A stretch of 64,000 nt of DNA from Mytilinidion resinicola. Lineage: Eukaryota > Ascomycota > Dothideomycetes > Mytilinidiales > Mytilinidiaceae. Positions within the stretch are counted from its first letter, which is position 1. Every line of letters starts with the position of its first letter. The notes beneath the pieces are model-generated. The model ran no database searches and was not told the DNA's origin. It saw only the letters and a program-made list of their open reading frames with translations. This document shows positions 44,901 to 57,700 of this stretch, one piece after another. Location of the stretch: the NCBI RefSeq assembly GCF_010093595.1, contig NW_022985450.1, positions 589,765-653,764 on the forward strand, in the 5' to 3' direction. Made by a program: the position numbers and the translations under genes.

Positions 44901-47323
44901 GTAGTCTTGTGCCCAAAAGCACGTGTCCCAAAGCTGTAACCTAATTTCTGACGGAGAACTTCAGCTAGTACAGCAAAACCATTTTTGCTCTCCATAGCCT
45001 CACAGTTGCGCCAATTACCTTCCACGGCCTCTAAGAGAATCTTGACGGCGCGCAAAATAGCGTCGGGGGTTTGTGCTAGCTGGACAAGCCCTAAGCCAAC
45101 TGCAACGCAGCCGCCAGCCCTCCACATGGCATCGTCAAGGCATTGAGGAACTACTACTACTGGCTTCCCAGCAAGTAGCCCGTACCCACGTTGTTGCGTG
45201 AGAGCGTCGTTGATAGACGGGACCGCGGCATTTATGATAATTGGAGTACCGTGCATCCTGGTATGTCTGTGGAGGTTCAACGCCGCCTCGCGTGAAAGAG
45301 ATTGAATCAACTGCGACTCATCGACGTTGTTGCGGTCATCGTCGTCCATGACCGAGGTTGGCGAGAAGCTTAGCAAGACACGGTTTTCTGGGACTATGGC
45401 TCCAGCATTGCTTCGGATCGCTGACACAATGTCCGACTGTTCCTCTTTTCCTGGATGGAGAATCTCATTCTGAACGTGGAGCTCAGCAGAAGCACGGTAG
45501 GTCTGGAACGATCCCAGCCGGTCTTGGTAATTCCCGCAATATCGAGGGCCGAGCTTGTGATGAACAGCAATCATTTCATCCGATAGTGGCTCTGAGAATA
45601 AGTGAAACGAGGCTACCGACATCTTTGACGACGTGACATTTAGACCAAGACGAGGAGCAAGGTCCTGAGGCGTCCCAAGGAAAGCAAGGATCGGTGCCGG
45701 TCGTTGTGTGGTGGAAGACAGGGAAGCAAAGCTCTCCGTACTGCCATCTATAAGGGGAGGATTGGCGGGATACTGGCATTTCATAGCTTCAGTAAACTCG
45801 CCGTTGAGGTATAAGGAAGCATGGGCGGAGCCGATGCCCATCGTTTTCGCACTGGGACGTCGGTGAACCACGGCGACATGGTACCATGAACCCTCCTTCA
45901 AGACACTTGAGTTCTTGAAGCGGATGCTAGGCAGCCGGGATGCCTTTGCAGATGTCGGCATGGAAGTCTGCAGGATGAATCGACGAGTGTCCTTCTCAAG
46001 GTAAGCCATGACGAAACATGTCTGGGTGGTATCATAAGCTCCGAAAATGGTGGTATGGCAATCGCTGTCATATTTGTCTACACGGATCCAGGCCGTGAAT
46101 GTGTATCCTCCACCAGCAGCAGCTGGAGGGAATGGCCGACCAAGATCTGCAAGCTCAATAGCACTGTAGCCTTGTAAAGAGAGGTCAAATTGTATGAAAG
46201 GTGGCCCGCGAGAAGTCCGCATGCCTTGAAGGAGGAACTCTGCAGCGAGGTCCGAGACGGACGACTGTCGGAAGAGGTAATATGCGTCTTCCAACTGGTT
46301 GATGCCAAATCCTATCAAGCTATCGGCAAGACCTCGTAGGAGGCTGCTAATAGGACTAGGAAAGCTCCTTTCGAACAACAAATGTAATATCACGGACAAA
46401 ATGCCCGTAATGTGTCCCATAGCCTTGTTGTGAGTGGATATATCTATAATTTCCTGGATGGCCAGGAGTACCGAGATGGACAAAGGAGACGCGTTGCTGC
46501 TGGAGACGTGGTCACCCGCGAGCATGGCCCAGAAGCCTAGAACTATAGGAAGCATATCTGCGTTCTGAAGCAGTTCGTTGCCGCTGAACACACTCCGTAT
46601 CTGGCTCCGAAGTGAGTCCACTTGCGGGTCAGAGGTCGCAGGGGATCCATCGGTCTGGATGGCAGGACGGCTAACAGCATCGCTTTCTACCTGAGCTCGC
46701 GGCTGTGGCTGTGGCGCATCTGCATGGCTGCTTTCAAAAGCGCTAATGTTCCGGAAGATGCGCGTCATAGTCTCTTCTCCTAGAGCAAAGGCAAACAGAT
46801 AACCAAATAGCTGCTCTTGCGCCCCGTCATCCGGTTGACTCTCACGATGCATGCCAAAGACACCAGTACTACCCAGTGCCTGCTCGAGGGCACTCCATCC
46901 GCCATCTTCGGCCCTTTTCGCGAAGTATCTGCGATTGCCCGGATGCTCGCTGAGCGCTTCGGAGAGCACGTCCAGAGCAGCCTTTATAACCTCGAGCAGC
47001 TCGGCGCGCTCTTCTGGGGATCGCTTCGAGGGATCATAGTAGCTGGATAGGGACCGGATTGTGGATATCAGGACGGAGAAGCCCTTCACATGGCGGAAGG
47101 CGTCTCTGGCCTGAGTCTTCTCGGGGGAGTCTATCAGCAGCTGGCGGATGTGGCGAAGCGCGGTGCTCTGGGTTTGGAGGGTGGTCGCGGAGGGCTCGAC
47201 GAGGTCACCGGCTTTCGTGAGGTCGTCAATGAGAGCATGCAGCTCGGAGAGAAGCTGATTGTATATTGGATTGTGCCGGGAGGCAGCTGTCGAGGACCTG
47301 TGTCGGCGCCGCTGGCCGTCCAT
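38955..47323 (-). CDS. bph1: BEACH-domain/WD40 giant protein (beige homologue, Bph1/LYST type)
   Basis: Exons 47323-44635, 44588-44179, 44132-43646, 43593-40180, 40130-39430 and 39341-38955 join in phase to ~2695 residues. The N-terminal ~1800 residues are helical/armadillo-like and contain a concanavalin-like insert (~400-600; GGGYTFTAWIRVDKYDSD, SWYHVAVVHRR). A PH-BEACH domain follows (~1840-1960; VSRIVGLEACEGLLILGKD, then AIEIFFDDGRSYLL). The BEACH domain is ~2020-2310 ([73 protein letters not shown]). WD40 blades close the protein (MEWGFTDGSVRFY, GHRRPVTALASSRAFSVFLS). Family members act in membrane traffic, vacuole/lysosome size and fusion. The final exon is uncertain: an intron after GDDDGRV would give a different, shorter C-terminus. 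Confidence 0.92.
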
Positions 47324-48226
47324 GTTCAGGTCGTCCGCCGCCGCGAGGGTGCTGGAGGAGAGTGAGGGTACGGCGAAGGGAGGAAACGTTCATGTCTCTG
47401 GGAGCGAGGAGATAGCGGGAGCAGACACACCAGCCGCTGGGGACAGAGGAAGGATCAGGAGGGTGAAGTCGCGGTCGCCAGCTCTGGGTTTGCTGCGTCG
47501 CCGTGTGGGGTGGCTGAGAGCGGGCCTAATAAGACGATGCGCACACTGCGGGAGGCATTCGGAGCATCTGACGGCGGGAGTGCATTGCAGTCGCAGAGGC
47601 CAGCGTCGGTCGCAGTTGCAATTCACCGATACCTCATTGCAACCTCTCTAGGTAGTGCGCCAGGTGCTATGTCCACGATGCCTCCAATAAAGCGACGGGC
47701 AGGCAGCATTGCGGATTTGGCCGGCGAGGCTGCCGACGCACGGGCCGAGTCTCTCACGTCTCAGCCCGTGTTTTGAGGTTTCAAGGCAGCGATGGGGCTT
47801 TGCAAAGGCCAGAGGCACGATAGCGATGGCGGTACATGATACAAGGCAAGAATACGCTACAGGAAGCACCGTTTACAGTGATCAGATGCCACCTCGCCAG
47901 CCTCGTTGGCGGCTTCGCGTGCCAGGGTGCGTGATCACAGCCAAGATGACGTTCTGAGTGGATGACTAGGACCCGGCCCGGAAGCGGCCTAGCGCGATTT
48001 AGCCGGTCGCTGCGGACCTCGCTCGAGGTGGCTGCGTTCGTTGACAGATAAGAAGCTCCAGCAACACCCTCCTGCTCTTTCACTCCTCCTCCATCACTTC
48101 ATCCATCTTTTTCTTCCCCATCTTTGCTAGACTTCCATCTCCTCACTACAGCTTCCTCACCGCGCTGCATTTGCTGCCCCCTTGTTTCTTTGTCCGCAGC
48201 CCTCCCCAGCGTGGATAGCCGCCACG
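47324..48226. other. Divergent promoter region between BEACH gene and subtilisin gene
   Basis: 903 bp. The ~150 bp before 48227 are strongly pyrimidine-rich on the plus strand (CCTCCTGCTCTTTCACTCCTCC-like), the usual leader of a highly expressed fungal gene. GC-rich frames in 47.4-47.8 kb show no domain. Confidence 0.5.
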
Positions 48227-50087
48227 ATGAGGTCCTTCGCCCTCTCGCTGCTCCCGCTGCTTGCCTCTGCCTCACCGCTGAGCATCGGCACCATCCACAA
48301 GGATGCCGCCCCTATCCTCTCGTCCGTCAACGCGAAGGAGGTGCCCAACTCGTACATGGTCGTGCTGAAGAAGCACGCCGTCGCCGCCGAGCACCATGAC
48401 TGGGTGCAAGGCATCCATCTGGCCAGCCAGAAGGAGCGTAGCGAGCTGCGGAAGCGCTCGCAGTTCCCCATCACCAGCGAGATCTTCGAGGGCCTGAAGC
48501 ACACCTACGACATCGCTGGCTCGTTGCTGGGTTACTCTGGCCACTTCGACGATGAGACCATCGAGCAGATCCGGAGGCATCCTGACGTGAGTTCCCTCTA
48601 TACTTTCCATCATCATCTCCCCAGAAACAAGGCGATGGCGGCCGTTACGACGTCTCGCCGACGCCCAAAGCTGAAGACCAGTCGTGACGGCCTACTGGCG
48701 CTCTCGAGGCACCAGCGCTTATCTCCGCTCTGGCTCCGCCGAGGCCGCGCATCTCACACGTGACGGTGAACTTTGGCTAACGCTTCGTGTGTCTATCAGG
48801 TTGAGTACATTGAACGGGACTCCGAGGTCCACACCATGAAAGACGATGACTACGAAATCGAGAAGAACGCTCCCTGGGGCCTTGCGCGTATCTCGCACCG
48901 CAACAGCCTGAGCTTCGGCACATGGAACAAGTACCTGTACTCCGGTGATGGCGGAGAGGGCGTCGATGTCTACGTGATTGACACCGGAACCAACGTCAAG
49001 CACGTTGACTTCGAGGGTCGTGCCACCTGGGGCAAGACCATTCCCTCCGGTGACGCTGATGAAGATGGCAATGGCCACGGCACTCACTGCTCCGGCACTG
49101 TCGCTGGTAAGAAGTACGGTGTCGCCAAGAAGGCCAACGTCTACGCCGTCAAGGTCCTCCGCTCAAACGGCTCCGGCACCATGTCCGATGTTGTCAAGGG
49201 TGTCGAATACGCCGCTGAGGCTCACTCCAAGAAGGTTGACGCTGCCAAGAGCGGCAAGGGCAAGAAGGGCTTCAAGGGTAGCGCCGCCAACATGAGCTTG
49301 GGCGGAGGCAAGTCCACTGTTCTCGACCTGGCTGTCAATGCTGCTGTTGATGCTGGCATCCACTTTGCCGTCGCCGCTGGTAACGACAACGCCGACTCCT
49401 GCAACTACTCCCCGGCCGCCGCCGCTAACGCTGTCACTGTTGGTGCTTCAACTCTCCTCGACGAGCGTGCGTACTTCTCCAACTTCGGAAAGTGCAATGA
49501 TATCTTCGCCCCCGGTCTTAACATTCTCTCTACCTGGATCGGTAGCGATCATGCCACCAACACCATCTCTGGCACTTCCATGGCCTCGCCCCACGTTGCG
49601 GGCCTTCTCGCTTACCTCCTTTCTCTCCAGCCAGCCAAGGACTCTGCTTATGCAGTTGCCGACGTCACTCCTAAGAAGCTGAAGGCGAACTTGATCTCCA
49701 TTGCCACCGAGGGAGCGCTCTCCGATGTTCCCAGCAACACCAAGAATGTAAGTACCTATGATTTACATATGTTCTCAAACATAGCTAATCGACTCACAGA
49801 TTCTTGCATGGAACGGTGGAGGATCCTCCAACTACACCGAAATTGTTGGTAAGGGTGGTTATGTCGTTAGCAAGAGCGAAGACAAGCCCAGCATGACCCT
49901 TGCTGAGGCTGAGCACGAGTTTAAGAAGACGATCAAAGAGGGTGGCTACAAAATCAAGGAGGAATCCGCCAGCCTCCAGGAGAAGATTGAAAAGATCTCC
50001 GCTGAGCTTGAGGACTTTGTCGCTGAAGAGATGGAGGAGCTCCTTCACGAGTTCCGCTCCCGCATGAAGGCTGCCAAGCCCGAGTAA
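48227..50087 (+). CDS. prb1: Vacuolar subtilisin-like serine protease (proteinase B / Alp2 type)
   Basis: Exons 48227-48586, 48800-49747 and 49800-50087 join to 531 residues. A signal peptide (MRSFALSLLPLLASASP) precedes an inhibitor_I9 propeptide (NSYMVVLKKHAVAAEHHDWV ... VEYIERDSEV). The peptidase S8 domain has the catalytic Asp in VYVIDTGTN, His in GHGTHCSG, oxyanion Asn in AVAAGNDN and Ser in ISGTSMASPHVAG. After the domain comes a ~90-residue acidic helical extension (EHEFKKTIKEGGYKIKEESA). A proteinase-K-like core with propeptide and C-terminal extension is the layout of vacuolar proteinase B. It degrades proteins in the vacuole and during autophagy; orthologues in several moulds are known allergens. 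The 213-bp first intron is long for this window. Confidence 0.93.
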
Positions 50088-50926
50088 GATGTTCCGGTTT
50101 AAGAAAACAGTACTTGACGTTCTGTCCGGGAATTTCATGTGCATTTGATCCCAGAGTTTGGATGACACTGCGTAGCTCATGGTGTTGCTCCCTATACTCG
50201 TGGTGGGTCCGATCGGCTCTCATTTGGCGTGGATATTGCTGGGAAAGTGCATTCATTGTTCGCACTTGGGTTTGCATAGCTGAATGGCAAGCTGCACTAG
50301 CGAGCGGGTGGCCATATGGTGCGCTTTCCTTGGTTGCTATTTAGTTGTGTATTTATCTCGTCGCTAGGATCACATGGGTTACAGAATATCAGTCTCCGTT
50401 GAACGTTGCCATCCATCCTACTGACCGCAAGATACTATCCTGCGAATGAACCTAGTCGTGATCCCTTCAGGCGAACTTGAGCTATCATTAATCAGACAGA
50501 TTCCGTAGCTGCCTTTGTGTTGTGTCGCGCACATGTAATAGTAAGAGACGTCATGAAGCTTGAGGCAGAATCTCGGATGATGCTACACCATCTCCGACGC
50601 CGACTTCATCCACTCCGCAACACCAGCAAAGCCACGGATGTCCATGCCTGCCACAGTCCTCGATAAGACTTCGCTCATGATTGCGTTATGGTGTTTGAAT
50701 TGACGACTTCCCTTTGACAATATTCACGAGCCCGCTCAACAGCTGAGGGACAGACCTTAAAGACTACTGCCTAAATCCCAAACGTCAGCAGGCCTCCGAA
50801 ACCGATATTGCAGACAATCCAGCAGACACGCATATGGGAAATATTGCACATATATATAAGGCTGTTTTACTCCGGGAGCTGACCTGCTAACCTCAACAAG
50901 TCAGCTACAAGACAATTCCGTCGAAT
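50088..50926. other. Intergenic between protease and Zn2Cys6 gene
   Basis: 839 bp, no gene supported. Holds the protease 3' end and the promoter of the regulator, with a TATA-like element near its right end. Confidence 0.5.
50850..50860 (+). promoter_or_regulatory. TATA-like element of the Zn2Cys6 gene
   Basis: ATATATATAAG lies ~67 bp before the ATG at 50927, a plausible distance for a core promoter with a short leader. Confidence 0.5.
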
Positions 50927-53281
50927 ATGGAAACTCCCGACGCATCTCTCCCATCTCCACCCACGACCTCTTCGACGTCGCCATCAACCAATTCCCATAT
51001 ACCTGCCATTCAGAAGAGCTTTTCCTGCGTTCTATGTTCGCAACGCAAAGTCAAGTGCGACAAGAACCCTCGAGGCTGTTCCAATTGCAACAAAGCTCGC
51101 GCCCAATGCATATATCGAGCCCCTCCCCCACCTCGTCGAAGGAAGAAAAGAGGGCAGGAAGTGGACATCACCACACGGATAAAGTTGTACGAGGCGGCTC
51201 TTAGGAGACTTGGAGTCAATCCCGCGGATATAGCTAGTGGGGAAAGCCAGCTGCTTCAGGGTGGAGACTCTGGATCTCCAGCTGGGAATAGCGCTGATGA
51301 TACTCTGTTCGATGGCAACGCCGAAGCACCACGAGCTGATCCAGGCTTGTTCGTCGTCGAAGAGGGCAAGTCAAGGTATCTAGAGAACAATCTGTGGACG
51401 AGCCTGAAAGGCGAATTTCGAGATCCAGCAGCTTTGCTTCAAGACTCTTCAGATGACGAGGAACCAAAAGGCACTGAATACTCCACGCCCGAGTTCTTCC
51501 CTGATGTGGACGACATGCTTTTGGGTTTCCCTCGTCCCAGCGGCTCTCTTCACGATCTCCATCCTCCACCTGTACAGATCTTCAGGCTCTGGCAGGTTTA
51601 CCTGGAAAACGTTCATCCTCTTGTAAAGGTCCTTCACGTTCCAACTGTACAACAGCTTCTCCTTAATTCAATCGGCAATCTTGTAGCTTTGCCGAGAAAT
51701 CTGGAGGCTTTGTTATTCTCAATATACTGTTGCGCTATCAATTCCTTGGGCGATTCCGAGTGCGATGCGATATTAGGTCAGACGAAAGTTGCTTGTGCCA
51801 GAAGATTTCGGACAGCGTCACGCCAGGCTCTCGTAAACGCGGGCTTGCTCAAGTCTAGTGATATGATAGTGCTCCAGGCATTCGTACTTTATTTGGTAAG
51901 CCAGTGCCTTGCTGTCAGCGAACTGCCGTTCTTTTGAGTATGGTTCAGGCACCCGTTGCTTCATTCGATTACACCCATCTTGAATCATTATGTAGTAGCC
52001 ATTTCGCTTCGAGTGTTGCGAAAGGCCTCAGTGACTCACTCAAACGGCCAGTAAGCTAACCCTATTTGCCAGATGTCTTTGAACGGCTATGACGCAAAAT
52101 CGTTATGGATCTTGACCGGCGTAGCGTGTCGGCTTGGACAACGGACTGGCCTTCACCGCGATGGTGAAACCCTTGGTTTGCCGGTGTTTGAAACAGAAAT
52201 GCGGAGGAGACTCTGGTGGCAGATTGTTGGACAAGACGGCTACGCTGAAAAGCTTGCTGGGACAGGCACTGTCATGATCCTCGGCGATACTAAGATGCCC
52301 TCGAACTTGAACGACAGCGATCTATTCCCGGATATGAAGGAACTCCCAAAGGAGCATGATGGGCCTACCGAAATGATGTTCTTCCTGATTCGAAGTCATG
52401 TGGGAGACTTCCTCCGGCGCTCCGCACCCAAGGCCACCTTTGACGGAAGCTGGAGTCGACTAAGCGGCACCAGTATTCCGACCGAGCGGAAAGACAAAGC
52501 CATCGATGACTTTGAAGAACTCATTGAGCGAAAGTTCTTGAGGCACTGCGACGAATCAATTCCATGGCACTTCATGTGTGCATTTCTTGGCAAGGCTGTC
52601 ATCTGCACAATGAGGTTTGTAGCTCACAATCCTTATCAATACGAAGACGACGGCGCCAGCATGCCCCAGTGGGAAAAGGATATGCTCTTCAGCAACTGCC
52701 TGCGAATCATTTCGTATCAAAATCTAGCATACACACAAAAGGGTGTCAAGGGGTTTGCGTGGCATGTCAACACGCACTTTCAGTGGAAGGCGTGCATTTA
52801 CATCCTCCAAGAATTGAGTCGTAGAGGCGGAGACGGTGGCCACGAGGCTTGGAGGCAGCTTGGACTTACTTATGAGTTCCATCCGGAGTTCATCACCGAC
52901 GGGCCGAAACGGCCTCTTCTATTTGCAATCGGCAACCTGACTCTCAAAGCCTGGGAAGCGTTCAAACGTGGACGATCCGATTCTGAGCAGGACGATCCTC
53001 ATTTCATCCAGCTACTCCGCTCTCAAAGGTCTGTGCAAGCAGAAGCGCCACTATCCAAACCACGCCCAGAAGATAGCCTTTCTATGGAGGATATGGCTAC
53101 TAGCCTTGGCGACTATGGAAAACCTCTAAACCCATTGTGGGCAGGAGACGGGTTCTCCTCGACGTTTGATTTCAATGAACCTTTCGATCCGCTGTCCCCT
53201 TCTGCATTCCCACCCATGGAGTTTGACCAGCACTGGGAGGATTTGCTTCACAATTTCCAGATGCAAGGGCCGAATGCATAA
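50927..53281 (+). CDS. Zn2Cys6 transcription factor with fungal-specific regulatory domain
   Basis: Exons 50927-51895 and 52073-53281 join in phase to 725 residues across a 177-bp intron (GTAAGC ... TGCCAG). The binuclear cluster is near residues 34-61: CVLCSQRKVKCDKNP, then GCSNCNKARAQC, giving the six Cys in the usual spacing. It is followed by a basic PPPRRRKKRG linker and a coiled-coil-like segment (TRIKLYEAALRRLGV). The fungal_trans domain covers the middle (RLWQVYLENVHPLVKVLHVP, then the SLWILTGVACRLGQRTGLHRDG signature). Such factors bind CGG-type half sites. Its position ~1.4 kb before the PKS stop makes it a candidate pathway regulator. An alternative with an extra small exon inside the intron cannot be excluded. 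Confidence 0.88.
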
Positions 53282-53920
53282 GACCTACTCCAATCGTAGT
53301 TCCTGTTGCCTAAGTCAGCAGCCCACGGGGTTTAATCTTGTATATACATACAGGACCTGAATGCGTCCAGTGAATTCGCGCAGAAATAAAGCCACAGGTG
53401 GAATAGGGGGGATCAGAACAAAGGAAGCCCTTTTCTAGACTAATTTTTACCGAGGCTGAGCTGGATCTGCTAAAAGCACAGTACCGCGGGGCGTTCCTTT
53501 CTATATTATTCCCCTTTTGCGGCTAACTTCCGTGGCTTGATTTCCGCGATAGTTTATCGGACGCATCTAGGTCCTGTATATCTCTCTGCTTTGCTTAAAA
53601 ATAGGGGCCATGACTTATACACCACCTTTTCACTCTACGTGCAAGCTCCTTTCCCGTCTGATCTTGGCGCTTTATAGTGTAATAAATCTTACGTAAATGG
53701 ATATATAAGCTAGCAATTAAGTTAAGTACTTCTTATGTTATATATGCCAGCACTGTTAGAACCTAGTCTTGTAAAGATTTCTCTTAATTAAGTCTCGCCA
53801 CCTTAAATTGCCGCCTGCACTTTTTATTATCCTACTCTTTTATATCCTTAGTTCGCTTATAATTATTATTTACAATCTGCTTATATTTCTGCAATCGGCT
53901 TACTAATCTAACAGTGCCTA

Positions 53921-54352
53921 ACGTGTTCTACATGCATGTGGTGGTTACAAGCGAGTGGTGGCGCTTAATTTTTGGTGCGATTTGGACGTTTTGACACCCC
54001 AGCAATCTCAACAACCATAAAGTATTAAACAAGATTATATGAATGCATATAGTATTTAGCTCATTTCAATGGCTAGGCAATAGTTTGGAGTGATGTGTCT
54101 CTGTAATTCTATTATATCGTAGATCTTACCCAATGCTAGGGGGCCAAAACTCTACTATAACTAAATGTGGCCATTAAGAGACCCTAAAAATTTGTCTTAT
54201 AATATTGAAACAGCTATGCATATCTTTATTCTAAGTTATAGATTCAAATCTTTTATAGTTGTTGAGGTTGCTGGGGTGTTAAAACGTCCAAATCGCACCA
54301 AAAATTAAGCGCCACCACTCGCTTGTAACCACCACATGCATGTAGAACACGT
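53921..54352. mobile_element. Fold-back element (MITE) with ~100-bp terminal inverted repeats and TA duplication
   Basis: The left ~100 bp (ACGTGTTCTACATGCATGTG ... CAATCTCAACAAC) is repeated inverted at the right end (GTTGTTGAGGTTGC ... AGAACACGT). Only a few mismatches are seen and they are transitions. The element is flanked on both sides by TA (53919-53920 and 54353-54354), as for Tc1/mariner insertions. The ~230-bp core is AT-rich without coding capacity, so it is non-autonomous. Confidence 0.8.
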
Positions 54353-54376
54353 TAGTTATAACGTAGTTCACTAGCT

Positions 54377-54440
54377 AGTGGCCACCCCCAATTTTGGTGC
54401 GATTTGGACCTTTTAGCACCCCAGCCATCTCAACAACCAC
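54377..54440. repeat. Partial diverged copy of the fold-back element terminus
   Basis: The stretch AATTTTGGTGCGATTTGGAC followed by CACCCCAGCCATCTCAACAACC repeats the inner part of the left terminal repeat of the adjacent element in the same orientation, with several substitutions. No matching second terminus was found, so it is a truncated relative. Confidence 0.65.
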
Positions 54441-54716
54441 AAAACATTTTAGGCTATAACTTAAGAGAGAGATAGTTATCTATCAACTTTATGCCTTTAA
54501 CCTATGATTAACTTCCTAGATATTGCAAGGAGCTTACAGTTCTTAGTAGCAACCAGTACATTAACATCCTAGGCCACATCTATTAAGATAATAGCAGTCA
54601 CCTTAGTATAGAAGGTTTCTTCAAAAATCTTTTCTCTAGGCTCCTAGACAATAGTACCATTATAACCACTTTCAACTATTAGAGCGCAAATTTGCTTCCA
54701 ACCTCAAATAACGTCT

Positions 54717-57700
54717 TCAATACCTCTTACATTCCATTTTTTCCGCCGCCCTTACACACAGGCCGAACAAACTACTGTTTCCCATAATATCAAAAACGCT
54801 AACATTCACACCGATCTCTCTCCTAAACCAAGTCCTTAATTCGACGGCCATCAGGGAATCAACCCCCGTCACATGAAACGGATTTTCTTTATCAATCATT
54901 TCCTCTTGAATCCCCAATTGCACCGCCAACCTCCCCAAAACGGCATTGCAGATAAGATCAGCTGCTTCGGCGACTGATTGTGTGGAGGCAAGGAGTGTGG
55001 AAATAGGGAGAGCCTTTTGTTGCAACGTTTCTGTCTGGCTGGGGGTATTGAATGAGGTACCCAGGGCATTCATGACCCTCCATATCGGCCTCTTCAGCAA
55101 TTCCGGGAATTCTTTGCCCCTCGCTCTTGCGTAGGACGGAGGTGCGACACCAAGCATTGTCTGACACTTCCCTATGTCAACCACTCTCGTAGGATCACAG
55201 TAATAATCAAGCAAGCCTAACAGCTGCGAGTCCGGCACTTGGTACACGCATCCAAGGCCCTCAAACCTTCTTTTCAGGAAGTCGTTGGAGGCGAGTGTGT
55301 TAGTGTACCAGCCCATGTCAATCGAAACGACTCGTTGCTTGTAATGCGTATGCGCAAAGGCGTCGAGGAACGTATTTGAGGCGGCGTAGTTGGCCTGGAA
55401 GCGAGCGCCTAGTATACCGTTGATGGAGGAGAGGAGAAGAAAGAAATCCATATTGTTTGGCAAGTCTTCATGGAGATTAATCGTTCCTTGTATGCGGGGG
55501 TTGATGGCGGTTTTCCATTCATCGTAGGTCATTGTTTCGAAGACGGAGTCCTTGTAGAGATTAGCACATTACTGGTTTTGCTAGCTTTTTCAGGATGCTG
55601 GAGTACCTGGAGGACTAAGGATGCCTGAATACATCCCTTGATTGGTGGAAGTTTTGCAGCGCATAGTGCTAATGCTGCTTTGACTTGTTCTTTGCATGAA
55701 ATATCACAGGTTGGATGTTCCACCCGCACATCTTGCGCAGAGAGATCTTGCAGCAACAGCTTAGCTGCGTCGGAGTTGGGGCCGGAGCGAGACAACACGA
55801 TGAAGTTTTTGGCACCTCTGTTTGCCATCCAGCGACAGATCGTTGGCCCGATACCGCCAAATCCCCCGGCGAGGACGTAAGTGGAGTGTTCAGGGAATGA
55901 GTAGGCTGGCAAGGCTCGGATCGTGGTCTAAAATCAGGTCAGTATATGGCACCTAGAGCCTCGAGACGAGAAGTTACTTGGGCTGTAGAGCATATTTCCA
56001 TTGGATCTCCATTTCTCCGGATATTATCATCAACGTAAGTAGCGGGGATGGCCCTGTTCATTGCCAAAAAGCCATCTATCTCCTTGTACTCCAGTTCAAT
56101 ATCATCTACCGAAGATGTAATCGTTTTCCGGAATATACGAAGAACGTTGCTGACTGTGGTTGAAGACGATATATCGACCGCAAGCGTGACAAATTTGACA
56201 TCAGGATTCTCCGATCGACTGACGCGGGCAACGCCAGTGATCATATGGAAGCCTGGGTTGTCGTTGCCGTTATCTCGTACCCAGAGAATTCCCCTGGCAT
56301 TTGAGAGCCAGGAACGAAGCTCCAAATACATAGATTCGTTCAAGTCAGCCAGAAGAGGTTTAGACAACTCTGCTAGACAGATGCAGAACTTGTCATGCAA
56401 GTCGATTGTAGAGATCTTACGAAGTGGTATTGTCCCTACGATTGGAAATCCGGAGTGTTGGAGTGCTTCGCGTAAGGTAGTCGCGATTTGGGCGTCTATC
56501 GAAGTCTCCTCATTGACTACGATAATGGTATCAGGCCAGATTGTTTCCGGTTTGATATTCTCAGCAGCTGTAAATATGACGATACTGCTCGATTGCTTGG
56601 CTGCGTGTTGGTCATCGCGGAGAAATATACCCGTTTCTGAGAACCCGTTTCGGCATAGGAGTCGGCTGCACATGTCGACCTCTGCAACACCGATTATCAC
56701 CAGTTTTCCGTCGCTGTGATATCAGCTAAGGAATATATCTCTAATAGGGGAGACATACTTTTTGAGAAGTTTTCTGATATTCGCTATCCTAGTGGTCGAA
56801 AGCTGAAACTGAAGAAAGGGAAGTTAATAGACGTAGAGATAACAGGTGACAGGGACATAACTTACGTTGTTGGAGATGACAACATCGTACATACCCTCTT
56901 GAACGCCTTGATCCGTTAGATTTTCATTGATGTCAAGGACCGAGAATTCCATCTTGATGCTCTCGTCCTTGAATCTATTTTTGGTAGCCTTCAAGAGACC
57001 GGGCTCGATATCAGTGGAATGATAGAGGGAAAGGGCCGGTATTTCATGGCCTTCTGCTGTTCGTATCACAGTGCTCTTGAGAACGTCTTTTGTGGTTGAT
57101 CCTTCTCCTGCACCGATTTCCAGCACCCGGAGCCCTGGACGCTTAAAAGCCATGAGTTCCATCAAACTCTCGAGAGCGGAACGTACGCGATTATCTGGTT
57201 CTCGGTGATGAGATAAAGCAAGACGAGAGCGACAGTACTCTGCTACAGTGAATTGATCAAGCATGTCAATGTCTGCTTTCCAATCAATGTTGTAGCACAT
57301 ATGCTGTAGATTCGTCCCAAGTTCGTCCTGGCTGCCGTCATCAACAAAAGTAACCTCCAACAATTCCACAGATATCAGAGCATTGCCTTGAAAATCGGCT
57401 CCATGTAATGAAGCTGTGGCAGTTCTGGAAGTTTGTGTCTCGACCTTGGCATATACTTGGACTTTTGAAGTGACTGGATGACAGATTCCTCTCCCGGAAA
57501 GCCTTAGGTTTTGTAGCTTCGTCGGGACAGCCGTTCGCGGTTTTCCTTCCATGGCCTTCGCAAGCGCAACTAGCGTAGGATGGAAGATGCAATCCAGTGT
57601 GACGGGATGGATGATATGATCCTGTCGCTCCTCCACCCATTCGAAGGCTCGGACGACGGCCAATGCATCCTTACTTTGCCCCACGGAAATGTTTTCCATG

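Larger units (their letters stand above)
53282..54716. other. AT-rich, transposon-bearing gap
   Basis: 1.4 kb clearly more AT-rich than its neighbours, full of TTAT/TATA stretches, with no open frames of note. It contains the inverted-repeat element at 53921-54352 and a partial relative just after it. Such AT-rich blocks next to PKS genes are typical of RIP-affected repeats in ascomycetes. Confidence 0.55.
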
